Below, in pieces: positions 1 through 8,538 of a stretch of 64,000 bases of DNA. This stretch comes from Pedobacter sp. L105 (GTDB lineage Bacteria > Bacteroidota > Bacteroidia > Sphingobacteriales > Sphingobacteriaceae). Within the stretch, counting starts at the first letter, position 1. The number at the start of each line of letters is the position of its first letter. Made by a program: the position numbers and the translations under genes. The stretch covers positions 94,646 through 158,645 of the forward strand of contig NZ_LMUP01000003.1 of NCBI RefSeq assembly GCF_009765875.1, read 5' to 3'. The notes beneath the pieces are model-generated. The model had not been told where the DNA came from. It made no database searches and saw only the letters and a list, made by a program, of their open reading frames with translations.

Positions 1-1384
1 GCAGGTTGGCTTTGGCATTTACACTGTCGGGAACTACTGAAAGCAGGGTGATAGGCTGATGGGAAGTTTTGTCTTTAAAGAGAACCGCAAGATCCAGCAT
101 GTTGTCCAGGTTATTGAAATCGGCTATCGGGATCAGTATATTTTCTACTTCAGGTGTGATCTCGGGTCCGTCGGTTTCTTCAGCCAGTATAATCCGGCGG
201 CTGGCGCGTTCAGTAGCAAAAGAAGCGATTACACAGGTCACCAAAATTAGGATAATGGTACCATTCAGGATATTGTCATCAATGATTTTGGCTTTATAAC
301 CTACCAATATAATAGCCAGTGTTGCAGCCGCATGGGCACTGCTCAAACCAAATATTAATAAACGCTGATTTTTTGTGTATTTGAATATCCATTGTGTAAA
401 AGTAGCGGAGAGATATTTTCCTATCAGGGCTACCAGAGTTAAAGATCCGGCAACGATCAGTGCTTCGGGCCCTCTGAACAATACGCGAAGGTCTACCAGC
501 ATACCTACACCAATCAGGAAAAAAGGAATGAATAAGGCATTACCTACAAATTCAATCCTGTTCATCAGGATAGAAGAATGAGGAATCAGTTTATTCAACG
601 CCAATCCGGCCACAAAAGCACCAATAATAGGTTCTATACCAGCAAGCTGTGCCAGGAAAGCAGAGAAAAAAACCACAGAAAGTACAAAGATATAATGGGA
701 GGTTTTTTCACTTTCCAGTTTAGTGAAGAACCATTTAGCTATCCTGGGGATCACTAAAAATACGATAGCTGTAAATATGCTCAGGGATATGGTCAGCTGA
801 ATCCAGAATGAAGTATCCAGATGTCCCTGTACAGAACCCATGATCACCGCAAGGATGATCAGTACAGCGGTATCGGTTAGTATGGTGCCACCTACAGTCA
901 CAGCTACGGCTTCGTTTTTAGAAATGCCAAACTTATTGACAATAGGGTAGGCTACAAGGGTATGTGTAGCAAACATACTGGCGGTAAGGATAGAGGTGAC
1001 CAGGGAATAATGAAGCCCGTAATAACAAACCGGAAAGCCAATAAGGATGGGTACCGCGAAAGTGAGGAACCCGAAAACGAAACTCTTGTGTTTTTTCTTT
1101 TTAAACTCCCCCAGGTCGAGCTCTATACCCGCGATAAACATAATATATAAAAGGCCTATAGTAGAGAAGAGCTCTATGGCAGAGTTTTTTTTAAGGATAT
1201 TAAAGCCATTGGGGCCAATCATAATACCGGCAATGATAAAACCCACAATGCCGGGGATTTTTATTTTACCTAATAAGATTGGGGCGATTAGAATGATAAA
1301 AAGTAACAGTGAAAAAATGAGGACCGGATTGGTAAAAGGGAGGTCGAATTGTCTGGAAAGATGATCGAAGAAATTCGCGTGCAT
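1..1384 (-). CDS. CPA2-family cation:proton antiporter with UspA-like tail (3' partial)
   Basis: Reads continuously from an ATG at 1384 down to base 2 without a stop, so the C-terminus lies outside the window (461 residues seen). The N-terminal ~380 residues are a string of hydrophobic segments with Kef/NapA-type features (KIKIPGIVGFIIAGIMIGP and IMFIAGIELDLGEF near the start), typical of inner-membrane Na+ or K+/H+ exchangers of the CPA2 family. The last residues seen (HQPITLLSVVPDS) look like the start of a universal-stress-protein domain, which many Bacteroidota CPA2 proteins carry. It lies 87 bp downstream of the CPA1 antiporter on the same strand and may be cotranscribed. Which cation it carries cannot be told. 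Confidence 0.9.
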   Translation of the reverse strand, partial: MHANFFDHLSRQFDLPFTNPVLIFSLLLFIILIAPILLGKIKIPGIVGFIIAGIMIGPNGFNILKKNSAIELFSTIGLLYIMFIAGIELDLGEFKKKKHKSFVFGFLTFAVPILIGFPVCYYGLHYSLVTSILTASMFATHTLVAYPIVNKFGISKNEAVAVTVGGTILTDTAVLIILAVIMGSVQGHLDTSFWIQLTISLSIFTAIVFLVIPRIAKWFFTKLESEKTSHYIFVLSVVFFSAFLAQLAGIEPIIGAFVAGLALNKLIPHSSILMNRIEFVGNALFIPFFLIGVGMLVDLRVLFRGPEALIVAGSLTLVALIGKYLSATFTQWIFKYTKNQRLLIFGLSSAHAAATLAIILVGYKAKIIDDNILNGTIILILVTCVIASFATERASRRIILAEETDGPEITPEVENILIPIADFNNLDNMLDLAVLFKDKTSHQPITLLSVVPDSVNAKANL

Positions 1385-1471
1385 AAATAAGTGTTAAGTG
1401 AGCTTGATAAGGGTTTAACGAAAATTGACGGATTAAAGTTTAATTGTGAATATCTAATAGGGTAAGGTAAA

Positions 1472-2710
1472 TTAAGTTGCAAGTTTGTTAACTACTTTGT
1501 TTAGGGTTAAACCTTGTACAATGATTGAAAATATAACGATCAGATAACTGGCAGAAACGATAAGTGGCTTGTAATTTGATTCGGGTAAGGAAAGCGCAAG
1601 TGCTACTGAAATCCCGCCTCTCAAACCTGCCCAGATCACAATACCCATTTTATTATAAGAGATATTCAGGGATCTGTTCAGCAATACCGTTGGAACAGCG
1701 ATGCTGATCGCCCTGGCTACGATCACAAAAAGAATAGCCAAAAGGCTGATCAGCCAGTAATGGCCGAAAAATGGAATGATCACTACCTGAAGGCCGATCA
1801 TCACAAAGAGGATTGTATTCAGCAGATCGTCAATTAGTCCCCAGATCTTATCCAGTAATTCTTTGAGATGGGCTGAGCTGCTGGATTCACCCAGAGTCAT
1901 ATTGCTCAGCATCAATCCGGCGGTAACTGCTGCCAGGGGGATAGAGACATGTAATAAGCCACCGCATACGGCAATTTCCATCACCATGGCCAGGGTAATC
2001 ATCACGATGGTTTGCAGTTCATCAATTTTTTTGACCATTAGTGTACAGAGGTAACCAGAGATAATACCAAGGACTATACCTCCAAATACTTCCTGAACAA
2101 AGAGGTGTCCGGAGTGTGCCCATGAAAATTCTATACCATTGTCTTCTACAATCTCTCTCAGCGTAACAAATAACAGGATGCCTACGCCATCGTTAAATAA
2201 CGATTCACCGCCAATAATGGTCTCCAGGGAAGGCGGGATCTTTGATTTCTTTAAAATAGATAAGACAGCGACAGGGTCGGTAGGGGAGATCAGGGCGCCA
2301 AAGAGGAAACAGTACATCAATGGGATTTCGATACCCAGCAAGGTAGCCGCCCAGTAAAATAAAAAGCCAAAAATCGTGGTAGATCCAATAACACCTATGG
2401 TGCTTAAAATCAAAACAGGCAGCTTTTGCGCTTTTAGCTTTTCAAAGTCAAAATGCAAAGCACTGGCGAAAAGCAAAAAAGCAAGCATTACATCCAGCAG
2501 GGTTTTGGTGAAATCCAGGTTCGAGCTCAACTCAATCACAAAACCATGCATCTCCGGAAACGCCTTTCCCGCAATCATGATCAGGATAGAAAGTGTAATC
2601 GCGATTACCATAATGCCTATGGTGCCGGGTAATTTTACATAGCGATAATTGAAGAAAGAGATCAATGCACTGATGGTAACCAGAATTGTAATCGTAGTAA
2701 AAGTATCCAT
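1472..2710 (-). CDS. CPA1-family (NhaP-like) Na+/H+ antiporter
   Basis: 412 residues, almost wholly hydrophobic with about 12 membrane segments. Family motifs are clear: ISPTDPVAV with Asp145 and GGESLFNDGVG with Asn173-Asp174, the cation-binding positions of CPA1 exchangers. It exchanges sodium (or potassium) for protons at the inner membrane. There is no cytosolic RCK or cyclic-nucleotide tail, so it is a short form. It is divergent from the aldo/keto reductase across a 258-bp gap and lies upstream of the CPA2 gene, so both antiporters may share a transcript. Confidence 0.92.
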   Translation of the reverse strand: MDTFTTITILVTISALISFFNYRYVKLPGTIGIMVIAITLSILIMIAGKAFPEMHGFVIELSSNLDFTKTLLDVMLAFLLFASALHFDFEKLKAQKLPVLILSTIGVIGSTTIFGFLFYWAATLLGIEIPLMYCFLFGALISPTDPVAVLSILKKSKIPPSLETIIGGESLFNDGVGILLFVTLREIVEDNGIEFSWAHSGHLFVQEVFGGIVLGIISGYLCTLMVKKIDELQTIVMITLAMVMEIAVCGGLLHVSIPLAAVTAGLMLSNMTLGESSSSAHLKELLDKIWGLIDDLLNTILFVMIGLQVVIIPFFGHYWLISLLAILFVIVARAISIAVPTVLLNRSLNISYNKMGIVIWAGLRGGISVALALSLPESNYKPLIVSASYLIVIFSIIVQGLTLNKVVNKLAT

Positions 2711-2968
2711 TAAACGAATTAAAAATTTTGTGTAAGTCCGTACGTATTCAACAAAATAAGCTATTTTCCTTAGTTTTCCATCTTTTAAATGTCATTCTGA
2801 AGCAATGGCTGAACTATTGTCTAAATAATCTCAGGATTTAAAAAAAACAATTAGCTTAGCAAACCCTATTTGATAGGATAATATGATCGCTTCATCAAAG
2901 CAGTAAAATATAAAATGCAATCAATAGTAATAACAATTAACAGCAGAAAACGTTTAAAGAATTAACAT

Positions 2969-3865
2969 ATGCAATATTCAAAACTGGGAAAATCTGATCT
3001 GAAGATCAGTAAAATTGGTTTCGGCTGTATGTCTTTAAAAGGAACTGCTGCAGAAAATGAAATCATTGTAAATAAAGCCCTGGAGTTGGGCATCAATTAT
3101 TTTGATACGGCCGATCTGTATGAAAATGGAGAGAACGAAATCAAAGTAGGTAAACTGTTAAAATCCAATCGCCATCAAATCGTACTGGCTACCAAAGTAG
3201 GTAACCAGGCCAGGCCGGATGGTTGCGGATGTGACTGGAATCCCAGTAAGGCATATATTTTAAGTGCAGTAGAAAATAGCCTCAAACGACTGCAAACAGA
3301 TCATATTGATCTCTATCAGTTACATGGCGGTACAAAAGAAGACCCTATTGATGAAACGATTGAAGCTTTTGAAAAGCTAAAAGAACAGGGGAAAATAAGA
3401 TATTATGGCATCTCTTCCATCAGGCCAAATGTGATCAGGGAATATGTAAAAAGATCTTCTATAGTAAGTGTGATGATGCAGTACAGCCTGCTGGACAGAA
3501 GACCCGAAGAAGAATGTCTTGACCTATTAAAAGAGCATCATATCAGTGTGTTAACCCGTGGAAGCGTGGCCCAGGGTTTGCTGGTTGACAAGCCGGGAAG
3601 ACCCTACCTCACCTGGTCGCCTGCGGCGGTGAGTGCAGCAGCAGAGATTGTGCATCAGGTAACAGGTAAAAGCGGAAGTGCCGCTCAGACAGCCATTCGT
3701 TTTGTTTTACATCATGATGCAGTAAGCAGTGCGGTAGTAGGGATCAGGACTTTGGCACAACTGGAGGATATCACTGCTTCGGCAGATGCCGAAGAACTCT
3801 CAGCGCAGGAGATGGATGTGCTCACCCATGCCGCATACCCGCAGTTTTATTCAGACCACAGGTAA
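2969..3865 (+). CDS. Aldo/keto reductase
   Basis: 298 residues, a complete (beta/alpha)8 aldo/keto reductase. The NADPH-dependent catalytic tetrad can be read as Asp46, Tyr51, Lys76 and His119 (FDTADLYE, ATKVG, LYQLHGG). The family reduces aldehydes and ketones in the cytosol; the substrate is unknown. A Cys-rich GCGCDW stretch at residues 85-90 is noticeable but has no assigned role. The next gene starts 3 bp downstream, so the two form an operon. Confidence 0.93.
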   Translation: MQYSKLGKSDLKISKIGFGCMSLKGTAAENEIIVNKALELGINYFDTADLYENGENEIKVGKLLKSNRHQIVLATKVGNQARPDGCGCDWNPSKAYILSAVENSLKRLQTDHIDLYQLHGGTKEDPIDETIEAFEKLKEQGKIRYYGISSIRPNVIREYVKRSSIVSVMMQYSLLDRRPEEECLDLLKEHHISVLTRGSVAQGLLVDKPGRPYLTWSPAAVSAAAEIVHQVTGKSGSAAQTAIRFVLHHDAVSSAVVGIRTLAQLEDITASADAEELSAQEMDVLTHAAYPQFYSDHR

Positions 3866-3868
3866 AAT

Positions 3869-4378
3869 ATGAAGTTATCTTTCGGTACAGAAGTTAATCA
3901 TCAGCCCAATTATTTTCTGGAGAAAATATGGAAAGGCCTGTTACAGGGGCCGGGAAAACTGGAAGAAAGTTACCTGAATTACCAGAGCCGTTACCTGGAA
4001 AAGTTTGGTCAGTTCTGGGAAGGGGATACCTTTGGTGAATTTCTGGAGCCGAAGATCCACACGATCAGGAGGGATGCAGATCATGAGTGGAAGGCAGGAA
4101 TGGATATTCAGCTGGTCATTAACCTCAATACCCCTGATGAATTTCAGTTTGCCCCTTTATTGAAATGCCAGTCTGTTCAAAGAATCCAGATTGACTATTC
4201 CAACCTGATCAGTGAAAAAGGGCCGGCAGTATTTATAGATTATGAACTCCTGGACAGGGTAACCCTTGCACAGATGGTGATGAATGATGGATTCCCCACG
4301 ATAGATGATTTTTTTCTGTATTTCAATGAAGAGTTTACAGGGAACCTCATTCACTGGACTCCCTTAATCTACAGTTAA
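3869..4378 (+). CDS. Hypothetical protein, cotranscribed with aldo/keto reductase
   Basis: 169 residues with no signal peptide or membrane segment; a mixed acidic/aromatic soluble protein. Residues ~20-80 are rich in Trp, Tyr and Phe (IWKGLLQGPGKLEESYLNYQ). It starts 3 bp after the aldo/keto reductase stop, so it is translated from the same message. Its stop is separated by 1 bp from the convergent ABC transporter stop. I do not recognise the family; it has normal local codon use and seems a real gene. Confidence 0.75.
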   Translation: MKLSFGTEVNHQPNYFLEKIWKGLLQGPGKLEESYLNYQSRYLEKFGQFWEGDTFGEFLEPKIHTIRRDADHEWKAGMDIQLVINLNTPDEFQFAPLLKCQSVQRIQIDYSNLISEKGPAVFIDYELLDRVTLAQMVMNDGFPTIDDFFLYFNEEFTGNLIHWTPLIYS

Positions 4379-4379
4379 G

Positions 4380-6236
4380 CTAGCGGTATCCCATGGCCTG
4401 CAGGTTGAACAGTTCCGCATATCTTCCTTTTTTTTTCAGTAATTCCTGATGGCTTCCAATCTCCACCAGTTCTCCTTTTTCCAGTACAAGTATCCTGTTA
4501 GCCATTCTTACGGTAGAAAAGCGGTGGGAGATCAGGACTGCCGATTTTCCCCGGGTCAGTTCTGAAAAACGCTGGAATACTTCATATTCTGCCCTGGCAT
4601 CCAGAGCCGCGGTTGGCTCATCGAGGATCAGCAGCTGTGCATCTTTCATATAAGCCCTGGCAAGGGCAACTTTCTGCCATTCACCTCCGGATAGTTCAAC
4701 TCCCTTTGCAAATCTTTTGCCCAATACCTGATCATATTTGGCCGGCAGCTTTTCTGCAAGCATATCTGCCAGGCTTTGGTGGGCAGCTGAGTGGATCAGG
4801 GGATTATTGTCTTTCTCTTTGATATTGCCTACTGCAATATTCTGTGAAAAGCTCATTTGATAACGGATATAATCCTGGAAGATAATACCCAGGTTCATTC
4901 TTAAATCTGCCAGGTCATATTCTTTCAGGTCTATTCCATCCAGTAAGATGCGTCCTTCTGTAGGATCGTATAATCTGGACAGTAATTTAACCAGTGTTGT
5001 TTTTCCTGCTCCGTTTTCTCCTACCAGCGCCAGTTTTTCACCAGGATATAAAGTGAAATTCAGGTGCCGATTGGCCCATCGGTCGGAGTGGAGGTACTGA
5101 AAACCAACATTTTCAAAGGTAAATCCCTGCTGAATAGGTTTTGGGAAAGGCAGTGATTTTGCAGCTGTTTTGATTCGCGGACTGATCTCAAAGAACTCGA
5201 AAAAATCCCGCAGGTAAATGGCCCCTTGCGAGACGGCCGTGAAACGGTTCAGGATTCCTTCCAGTAATGTTCTCAATTGACGGAAAGAACCCGCTAAAAA
5301 GGTCAGTTCCCCAATAGTTACTTTTCCTGATACGGCATCAAGTATGATTACAATATAAGCACCATAATAACCTGCCGTGCCCAGCAGGGCGAAAAAGGTA
5401 CCCCAGGTTGAACGCTGGATGCTTAGTTTTTTATTGGCGATGTAAAAACGGTCGGATAAAGTAGCAAAACGATCGATCACAAAACCAGAAAGGTCAAAGA
5501 TCTTCATTTCCTTCGCTGTTTCGTCGCTAGCTCCCAGGAACCTGAGGTAATCGAGTTCCCTTCTTTCGGGCGTTTGCCCGCGGGTAAGCGCATAACTGCG
5601 GTCATTAAAATAAGACTCGCCCATAAAAGAGGGGATAACCGCCAGCAGCAACAATAAAATGAGCCATGGGTTAAAGACGATCAATCCTGCTGCCAGGAAG
5701 CCCATGGTGATCAGGTCCTGCAACTGGCTCATCACCTGTGAAAGTAATATGGTACGGCCAATAGTTTGCTGCCTGGCCCGCTCCAGCTTGTCATAGAATA
5801 CTGCATCTTCAAACTGGTCCAGATCTAGCGTTGCCGCATGGGCCATGATCTGTATAGAAGTATGTTTAGAGAAAAGATCACCCAGTAAGCTGTCAATCAG
5901 GGTAATCACCCTGTTCAGCAGATCCGAACTGACTGCCAGTACAAATTCCAGTACAACCAGTTTCCAGATCAGTGTAAGGTTAGGATGTTGCGGCGTTTTA
6001 CTGATATGAACCACCTGGTCGATGATCAGTTTGCCTACGAAAAGCATAGCTAGCGGAATGGCTGATCTGACGATGCGCAGCAGTAAATTGCTGATGGTCA
6101 TTGCCGGACTGGTTTGCCAGACCATCCTGAAAAATTCGGGCAGGTTGCCCAGGGCTGCAATCCGCTCTTTGAAAGTTAAGCCATCTTTCTTTGAATTTTG
6201 TAAGGAAGATTTATTGAAGAGCTTCTCTGTAGCCAT
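4380..6236 (-). CDS. ABC exporter, fused permease and ATPase
   Basis: Type-I exporter half-transporter: about six membrane segments in residues ~30-330, then an ATPase domain with Walker A (GENGAGKTT), signature LSGGEWQKVALARAY and Walker B/D-loop LLILDEPTAALD. Works as a dimer at the inner membrane; the substrate is unknown (lipid, peptide or drug). I prefer the ATG at 6236 (MATEKLF) to the farther ATG at 6299, because the shorter form overlaps the upstream phosphoesterase by only 26 bp. Last gene of a three-gene operon with the phosphoesterase and DUF47 genes. Confidence 0.92.
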   Translation of the reverse strand: MATEKLFNKSSLQNSKKDGLTFKERIAALGNLPEFFRMVWQTSPAMTISNLLLRIVRSAIPLAMLFVGKLIIDQVVHISKTPQHPNLTLIWKLVVLEFVLAVSSDLLNRVITLIDSLLGDLFSKHTSIQIMAHAATLDLDQFEDAVFYDKLERARQQTIGRTILLSQVMSQLQDLITMGFLAAGLIVFNPWLILLLLLAVIPSFMGESYFNDRSYALTRGQTPERRELDYLRFLGASDETAKEMKIFDLSGFVIDRFATLSDRFYIANKKLSIQRSTWGTFFALLGTAGYYGAYIVIILDAVSGKVTIGELTFLAGSFRQLRTLLEGILNRFTAVSQGAIYLRDFFEFFEISPRIKTAAKSLPFPKPIQQGFTFENVGFQYLHSDRWANRHLNFTLYPGEKLALVGENGAGKTTLVKLLSRLYDPTEGRILLDGIDLKEYDLADLRMNLGIIFQDYIRYQMSFSQNIAVGNIKEKDNNPLIHSAAHQSLADMLAEKLPAKYDQVLGKRFAKGVELSGGEWQKVALARAYMKDAQLLILDEPTAALDARAEYEVFQRFSELTRGKSAVLISHRFSTVRMANRILVLEKGELVEIGSHQELLKKKGRYAELFNLQAMGYR

Positions 6237-7362
6237 GTTTGCTAAAATACGTAAATTCCTCGAAGAGATAGGCATCTTCACCCGGCTGCAGGCCTTCATG
6301 AGGAATAGCGTAATATTTTCCCTCGATCTGGATTCCCGTCGTTGTTCTTGTTAATTCCAGGTTGAGGAAACCATGCTGCATGGTCAGGTAATTTTCCAGT
6401 TTAACACCTTCAAAGATTTCGCTGTTAGCTGTATAAGTAATATCATCGGCCTCTGCCAGCCAGTGCAGTTCATCAAAACCACCGGCGCCGCAAACAATAA
6501 AAGGAACTATTTTACCGCTGCTATAAATTTTGCTGAAGCGCTGGTAATTATGTACATGTCCGCTTAATACGAGGTCAGGAACCACACCAGAGATCGTAAA
6601 AGCTTCTTCAAGAAAAGTGATCATTGGCAGGCTGGAACTGTGGTTAAAATCGGCTGAGTAGGGGGCATGGTGTAAACAAACGATGATTGCTTTATCAGGG
6701 TGTGAAGTTGCTGCATAGTGCAGTTCCTCAATGAACCACTTTTTCTGCTCTTCTGTAATTATCCCATATTTGGGCACATTACTGGCCAGCCCAATGATGG
6801 TAGCTAAAGGGGTTTCCATTGTCCAGTAGACGTGGGGCTGCAAACCGCTTTTACGCGTTTTGTTGTCTCCGAAAGGAACTGGTCTGTGTTGATCCTTAGT
6901 TCCGCAAAAAACACTGGTAAAAGGATAAAGGCTTGCGTATGGTGCGTCGGCAAGCGGGTTAACATCAGCATCGTGGTTACCGGGAATAGCAAAAATTGGT
7001 AATGGATAGTTTTTATAAGGTTTGAAAAACTGTCTTTCGTATTGTGTTGCTTCTCCAAAATGATAGACAATATCGCCTACATGATAAAGAAACGAAGGTT
7101 TATCTGTTACCTTTTTTGCATTTAAATATTGCTTGCCCATTTGTTCTGCAATGAGCTGCTGAAAGGCGGGGGACTTGAGGCCGCCGGTGTCGCCCGCTAC
7201 CTGGAAAATCATCTGATCAGGTCCTGAAAGTTCCAGTTCGGGTGCTAAGCGGTAGGGGTATGGGCCAAAAGGCTGTGGCAGGGGCTGGAATTTATAATTG
7301 TCGTCTGCTTGATTTAATTTGAATAGTGGTGTTGTTGGTATACTTTTGTTTTCTGATGACAT
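6211..7362 (-). CDS. Calcineurin-like metallophosphoesterase
   Basis: 383 residues with the complete metal-binding motif series of the calcineurin-like fold: VGDIVYH, GNHDAD, HHAPYS and SGHVHNYQRF. These ligate two metal ions used to hydrolyse phosphoesters; the overall pattern is closest to purple-acid-phosphatase-like members. No signal peptide is visible, so it is probably cytosolic. The gene starts 5 bp after the DUF47 gene and its 3' end overlaps the ABC transporter start, so the three are translated together. Confidence 0.9.
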   Translation of the reverse strand: MSSENKSIPTTPLFKLNQADDNYKFQPLPQPFGPYPYRLAPELELSGPDQMIFQVAGDTGGLKSPAFQQLIAEQMGKQYLNAKKVTDKPSFLYHVGDIVYHFGEATQYERQFFKPYKNYPLPIFAIPGNHDADVNPLADAPYASLYPFTSVFCGTKDQHRPVPFGDNKTRKSGLQPHVYWTMETPLATIIGLASNVPKYGIITEEQKKWFIEELHYAATSHPDKAIIVCLHHAPYSADFNHSSSLPMITFLEEAFTISGVVPDLVLSGHVHNYQRFSKIYSSGKIVPFIVCGAGGFDELHWLAEADDITYTANSEIFEGVKLENYLTMQHGFLNLELTRTTTGIQIEGKYYAIPHEGLQPGEDAYLFEEFTYFSKHGYREALQ

Positions 7363-7367
7363 GCTAT

Positions 7368-8009
7368 TTAAGCGTTTTTAATCAGGATCGATTCCAGCAC
7401 ATTGGCAGCATCATCGCACATATCTGTGGCCATTTCCAGGGACTGGAGGATCTCTTTTTGTTTGATGAGCTCGATGGCGTTTGTTTCTGTTTTAAACAGA
7501 CGCGCAATGGCAGTATTGCATAGATGATCTGCCTGGCTCTCTCCTTTGTTTATCTTAATACAAATGTCGGTAATAATTTTGGTATTCCTTAGCTTACGGA
7601 GCTCTAAAATTGCGATTTCGAGATCTTTACACATATCTGCAAGTAAGTTGGCCAGCTGAACCAGCTCATCACCAAAGGTGGTAATCTTGTATAACTCGAT
7701 GTTGAGTGCAGTGGTATAGATATTATCGGCCACGTCATCAATAGCAGTAACCAGGGTGTGGATATCCTCCCTGTCGAAGGGTGTAATGAAATTTTTGCAC
7801 AGCTCCAAAAAGATAATATGTGTGATTTCGTCGCCTGCTTTTTCCAGACGCTGTATTTCCAGAAAATGGACACTGCGCTTATCTTCATCTTCTTCATTCA
7901 ACGCAAACATTAAACTTTGGGATAGGTTAACCAGGTTTTTAATGTCTTGTTCAAAGAGCGACTGAAACTTTTTATCCTTGGGTCTAAAGAAGCTAAATAG
8001 AGAATTCAT
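7368..8009 (-). CDS. DUF47/PhoU-like phosphate-transport regulator
   Basis: 213 residues, mostly helical and charged, with the PhoU/DUF47 look: DIHTLVTAIDDVADNIY in the first half and ESQADHLCNTAIARLFK in the second. In other genomes such proteins usually sit beside a PiT phosphate permease and modulate it. Here no PiT gene is present; instead it heads an operon with a phosphoesterase, hinting at phosphate scavenging (inference). Confidence 0.9.
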   Translation of the reverse strand: MNSLFSFFRPKDKKFQSLFEQDIKNLVNLSQSLMFALNEEDEDKRSVHFLEIQRLEKAGDEITHIIFLELCKNFITPFDREDIHTLVTAIDDVADNIYTTALNIELYKITTFGDELVQLANLLADMCKDLEIAILELRKLRNTKIITDICIKINKGESQADHLCNTAIARLFKTETNAIELIKQKEILQSLEMATDMCDDAANVLESILIKNA

Positions 8010-8079
8010 GAAGGTTTTTTATTTGCCGTAAAATTATAAAGGCAATGTTAAGTTTTCATAAAGTCTGTGTAAGCTTAAC

Positions 8080-8310
8080 CTATATGTTATGTTTCCTGAG
8101 TACCAGCTGTCTTAAATCTGTATCCGTCACCAGCTCCGGATCTTTAAACTGACGGTTTAAAATGGCGTTTTTAATTCGTAAAGTGCCCGTAGTAGTGATC
8201 ACAACTGCTACCTGCTGGTTAAAAGTATGGGAAACGTAAGATCCTATGGAAGGGTCAAATCGCTGTATTCTGATGATCAATTCGTAGATAATAAAAATAG
8301 GTATCGGCAC
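8080..8310 (-). CDS. Small hypothetical protein, GTG start
   Basis: 76 residues beginning at GTG 8310; there is an in-frame stop 9 bp upstream and no ATG in the N-terminal third. The sequence has an Ile-rich N-terminus followed by a polar domain (VVITTTGTLRIKNAILNRQF). Family unknown. Expression is doubtful because the start is weak, but the frame looks coding and lies in an otherwise empty gap upstream of the DUF47 gene. Confidence 0.4.
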   Translation of the reverse strand: MPIPIFIIYELIIRIQRFDPSIGSYVSHTFNQQVAVVITTTGTLRIKNAILNRQFKDPELVTDTDLRQLVLRKHNI

Positions 8311-8506
8311 ATCGCAAAGCTAATTTAACAATTTGGTAATCTTTAATTATCATTCTGTTAATAAACGACTAGAGTTAACATGAATTTAATATTGCATCAT
8401 TATGGTTACTTCAAAGATAGCAGTTGTGAAAAAGGAAATATGCGCGGAGATTAAATTTATATTAGAAAATAGCGAAAATAGTGCTTCTCAATGCTTTAAC
8501 AATTAC

Positions 8507-8514
8507 TACCTTTG
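8507..8514 (+). promoter_or_regulatory. Bacteroidota -7 element (TACCTTTG) of kup
   Basis: Exact match to the TAnnTTTG -7 consensus of the Bacteroidota housekeeping sigma factor, 24 bp before the kup ATG. No clear TTTG -33 box is present at the expected distance. Implies a 5' leader of only about 15-20 nt. Confidence 0.6.
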
Positions 8515-8538
8515 CGCCACTAATTTTAAAAGGGAATA

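Noticed and set aside
1288..1482. 64-codon reverse ORF between the antiporters
   Set aside because: Overlaps the start of the CPA2 gene in another frame and has no coding character.
6237..6299. Longer start for the ABC transporter
   Set aside because: It would add 21 residues without family support and enlarge the overlap with the phosphoesterase to 89 bp.
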